A stretch of DNA of 64,000 nt. Origin: Chromatiales bacterium (GTDB taxonomy: Bacteria > Pseudomonadota > Gammaproteobacteria > Steroidobacterales > GCA-2729495). The notes beneath the pieces were generated by a model. It had not been told where the DNA came from and searched no databases. It worked only from the letters and a program-made list of their open reading frames with translations. The stretch's first letter is position 1; every line of letters starts with the position of its first letter. A program made the position numbers and the translations under genes. Below, in pieces: positions 62,961-64,000 of this stretch. The stretch lies in the NCBI GenBank assembly GCA_002729495.1, contig PBYE01000027.1, forward strand, positions 1-64,000, read 5' to 3'.

Positions 62961-64000
62961 ATGAACGTCCCGGTCAAATCCTCACCCGATAGTCTGCTCG
63001 GCATGCCGCGTAGCGAGCTTGAGAGCTGGTTTGCGGAACGGGGCGAGAAGCCCTTCCGCGCACGCCAGCTTATGCGGTGGATATACCGCCGGTCGGTACT
63101 CGAAACCGACAAGATGACCGACCTCAGCCTGGCGCTGCGTGAGTCGCTTGCCCGGTGCGTGGAGCTCGCGCTGCCGCCGGTGAGGGAACGCCAGGATTCC
63201 GCCGACGGTACGGTCAAGTGGCTGCTGGATATGGGCCAGGGGCAGGATGTGGAGATAGTATTCATACCCGAAGACCAGCGCGGCACCCTGTGTGTTTCCT
63301 CGCAGGTTGGCTGTGCAATGGATTGCCCCTTTTGTGCAACAGGCCGGCAGGGATTCAACCGTAATTTATCTGCGGCCGAAATTATCGGCCAGGTAATACT
63401 GGCGATACGCGAACTCGGCGGTACCGGTGAAGACTCACCGGTCAGTAATGTCGTTTTTATGGGCATGGGCGAGCCGCTGGCGAATCTCAAGGAAGTGGTC
63501 AAAGCCTGTAATTTGCTGACCGATGACCTGGCATTCGGTATTTCCCGGCGCCGGGTCACCGTCAGCACCTCCGGCCTTGTGCCGCAGATCCGACGTCTGG
63601 CCGATGTCAGCAATGTTGCGCTGGCTATCTCTTTACATGCCGGCAGCAACGAACTCCGGGATGAGCTTGTACCTATTAACAGGCGTCATCCGATAGCTGA
63701 ATTGCTGGACGCCTGCTGGAGTTATGCGGATCAGACCAACAGCAAACAGATCACTTTCGAGTACATTATGCTGGATGGCCTGAATGATCAGCCTCACCAG
63801 GCCCGTGAACTGGCGAGTCTGCTGGTGGGGCGACCAGCGAAAGTGAACCTGATACCTTTTAATCCTGTACCCGGGGCGCCTTACGAACGGTCACCGGGAC
63901 AGACAGTTGACGCATTCAGGAAGGTGTTAATGGACAAGGGGGTCGTTACCATTACACGCAGGCCGCGCGGTGACGATATAGCTGCGGCTTGCGGTCAGCT
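62961..64000 (+). CDS. rlmN: 23S rRNA/tRNA adenine-C2-methyltransferase RlmN (3' end cut by window)
   Basis: First 346 codons; the frame runs off the window. Radical-SAM motif CAMDCPFCATGRQG, VVFMGMGEPL, the RRVTVSTSG and ISLHAGSN blocks, FEYIMLDGLNDQ, and RRPRGDDIAAACGQL at the edge, whose Cys is the methyl-carrying catalytic residue. It methylates A2503 of 23S rRNA and A37 of some tRNAs. The start is ATG 62961; a GTG at 62952 is in frame. The ndk-rlmN order matches other gammaproteobacteria. Confidence 0.96.
   Translation, partial: MNVPVKSSPDSLLGMPRSELESWFAERGEKPFRARQLMRWIYRRSVLETDKMTDLSLALRESLARCVELALPPVRERQDSADGTVKWLLDMGQGQDVEIVFIPEDQRGTLCVSSQVGCAMDCPFCATGRQGFNRNLSAAEIIGQVILAIRELGGTGEDSPVSNVVFMGMGEPLANLKEVVKACNLLTDDLAFGISRRRVTVSTSGLVPQIRRLADVSNVALAISLHAGSNELRDELVPINRRHPIAELLDACWSYADQTNSKQITFEYIMLDGLNDQPHQARELASLLVGRPAKVNLIPFNPVPGAPYERSPGQTVDAFRKVLMDKGVVTITRRPRGDDIAAACGQ

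Overview
The window reads as chromosome of a free-living aerobic gammaproteobacterium, probably an uncultured, marine-type heterotroph. The best evidence is the 3' end (53389-64000). The order queA-tgt-yajC-secD-secF, suhB, trmJ, iscS-iscU-iscA, ndk, rlmN is the classic gammaproteobacterial arrangement, and zapE, xerD-dsbC, fdxA and REP-type inverted repeats agree. Coding density is high. Genes sit in short operons on both strands, often with 4-bp ATGA overlaps. There are two tRNA genes, Arg(ACG) and Leu(CAA), and no rRNA, CRISPR array or intact insertion sequence.

Layout. 57-2647 (-): two tandem PuuE-like polysaccharide deacetylases and an isochorismatase-fold cysteine hydrolase. 2802-8542: a lipoprotein-type SDR, a sterol-desaturase-type hydroxylase, an FG-GAP/ASPIC protein, a truncated cupin-8 gene and a luciferase-like oxidoreductase. 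8543-10542: an AT-richer segment with a fatty acid desaturase, bounded by fragments of tRNA-Arg. 10661-21695: a small CPXCG protein, gloB, a CBS protein and many molybdenum cofactor genes (moaB, moeA, xdhC-like, moaA, fdhD), with an acyl-CoA ligase and an FAD-linked dehydrogenase between them.

21789-26298 is a compact operon that looks like a complete route to a polyprenyl-phosphate pentose donor: a flippase-like membrane protein, a HAD-UbiA fusion resembling DPPR synthase, a DprE1-like oxidase and a DprE2-like reductase. This is the decaprenylphosphoryl-arabinose chemistry known from mycobacteria, here in a Gram-negative. 27000-32465 is a second operon of exported proteins: a limonene-epoxide-hydrolase-fold protein, a VAO-type flavoprotein, a DUF1838 protein, an orphan 2Fe-2S subunit, a c-type cytochrome and a porin. 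It looks like a periplasmic oxidation system for an unidentified organic substrate.

32548-35335 carries two REPIN-like repeats around HMG-CoA lyase and a type III CoA-transferase. 35332-37454 holds a divergent leuC-leuD pair with a terminator-like hairpin directly before leuC. 38115-39816 is moaC-mobA-folE. 39860-52910 holds acyl-CoA metabolism genes (MaoC, TesB, ETF-QO, thiolase, PlsC) and housekeeping genes (gpmA, zapE, xerD, dsbC, fdxA, Nudix, SMP-30).

In the terminal isc locus, iscR, hscB, hscA and fdx are missing from their usual places. The IscU-like protein has lost two of three cluster-ligating cysteines, and IscS has lost the C-terminal tail that docks IscU. All functional statements rest on motif recognition by eye; no database search was run.
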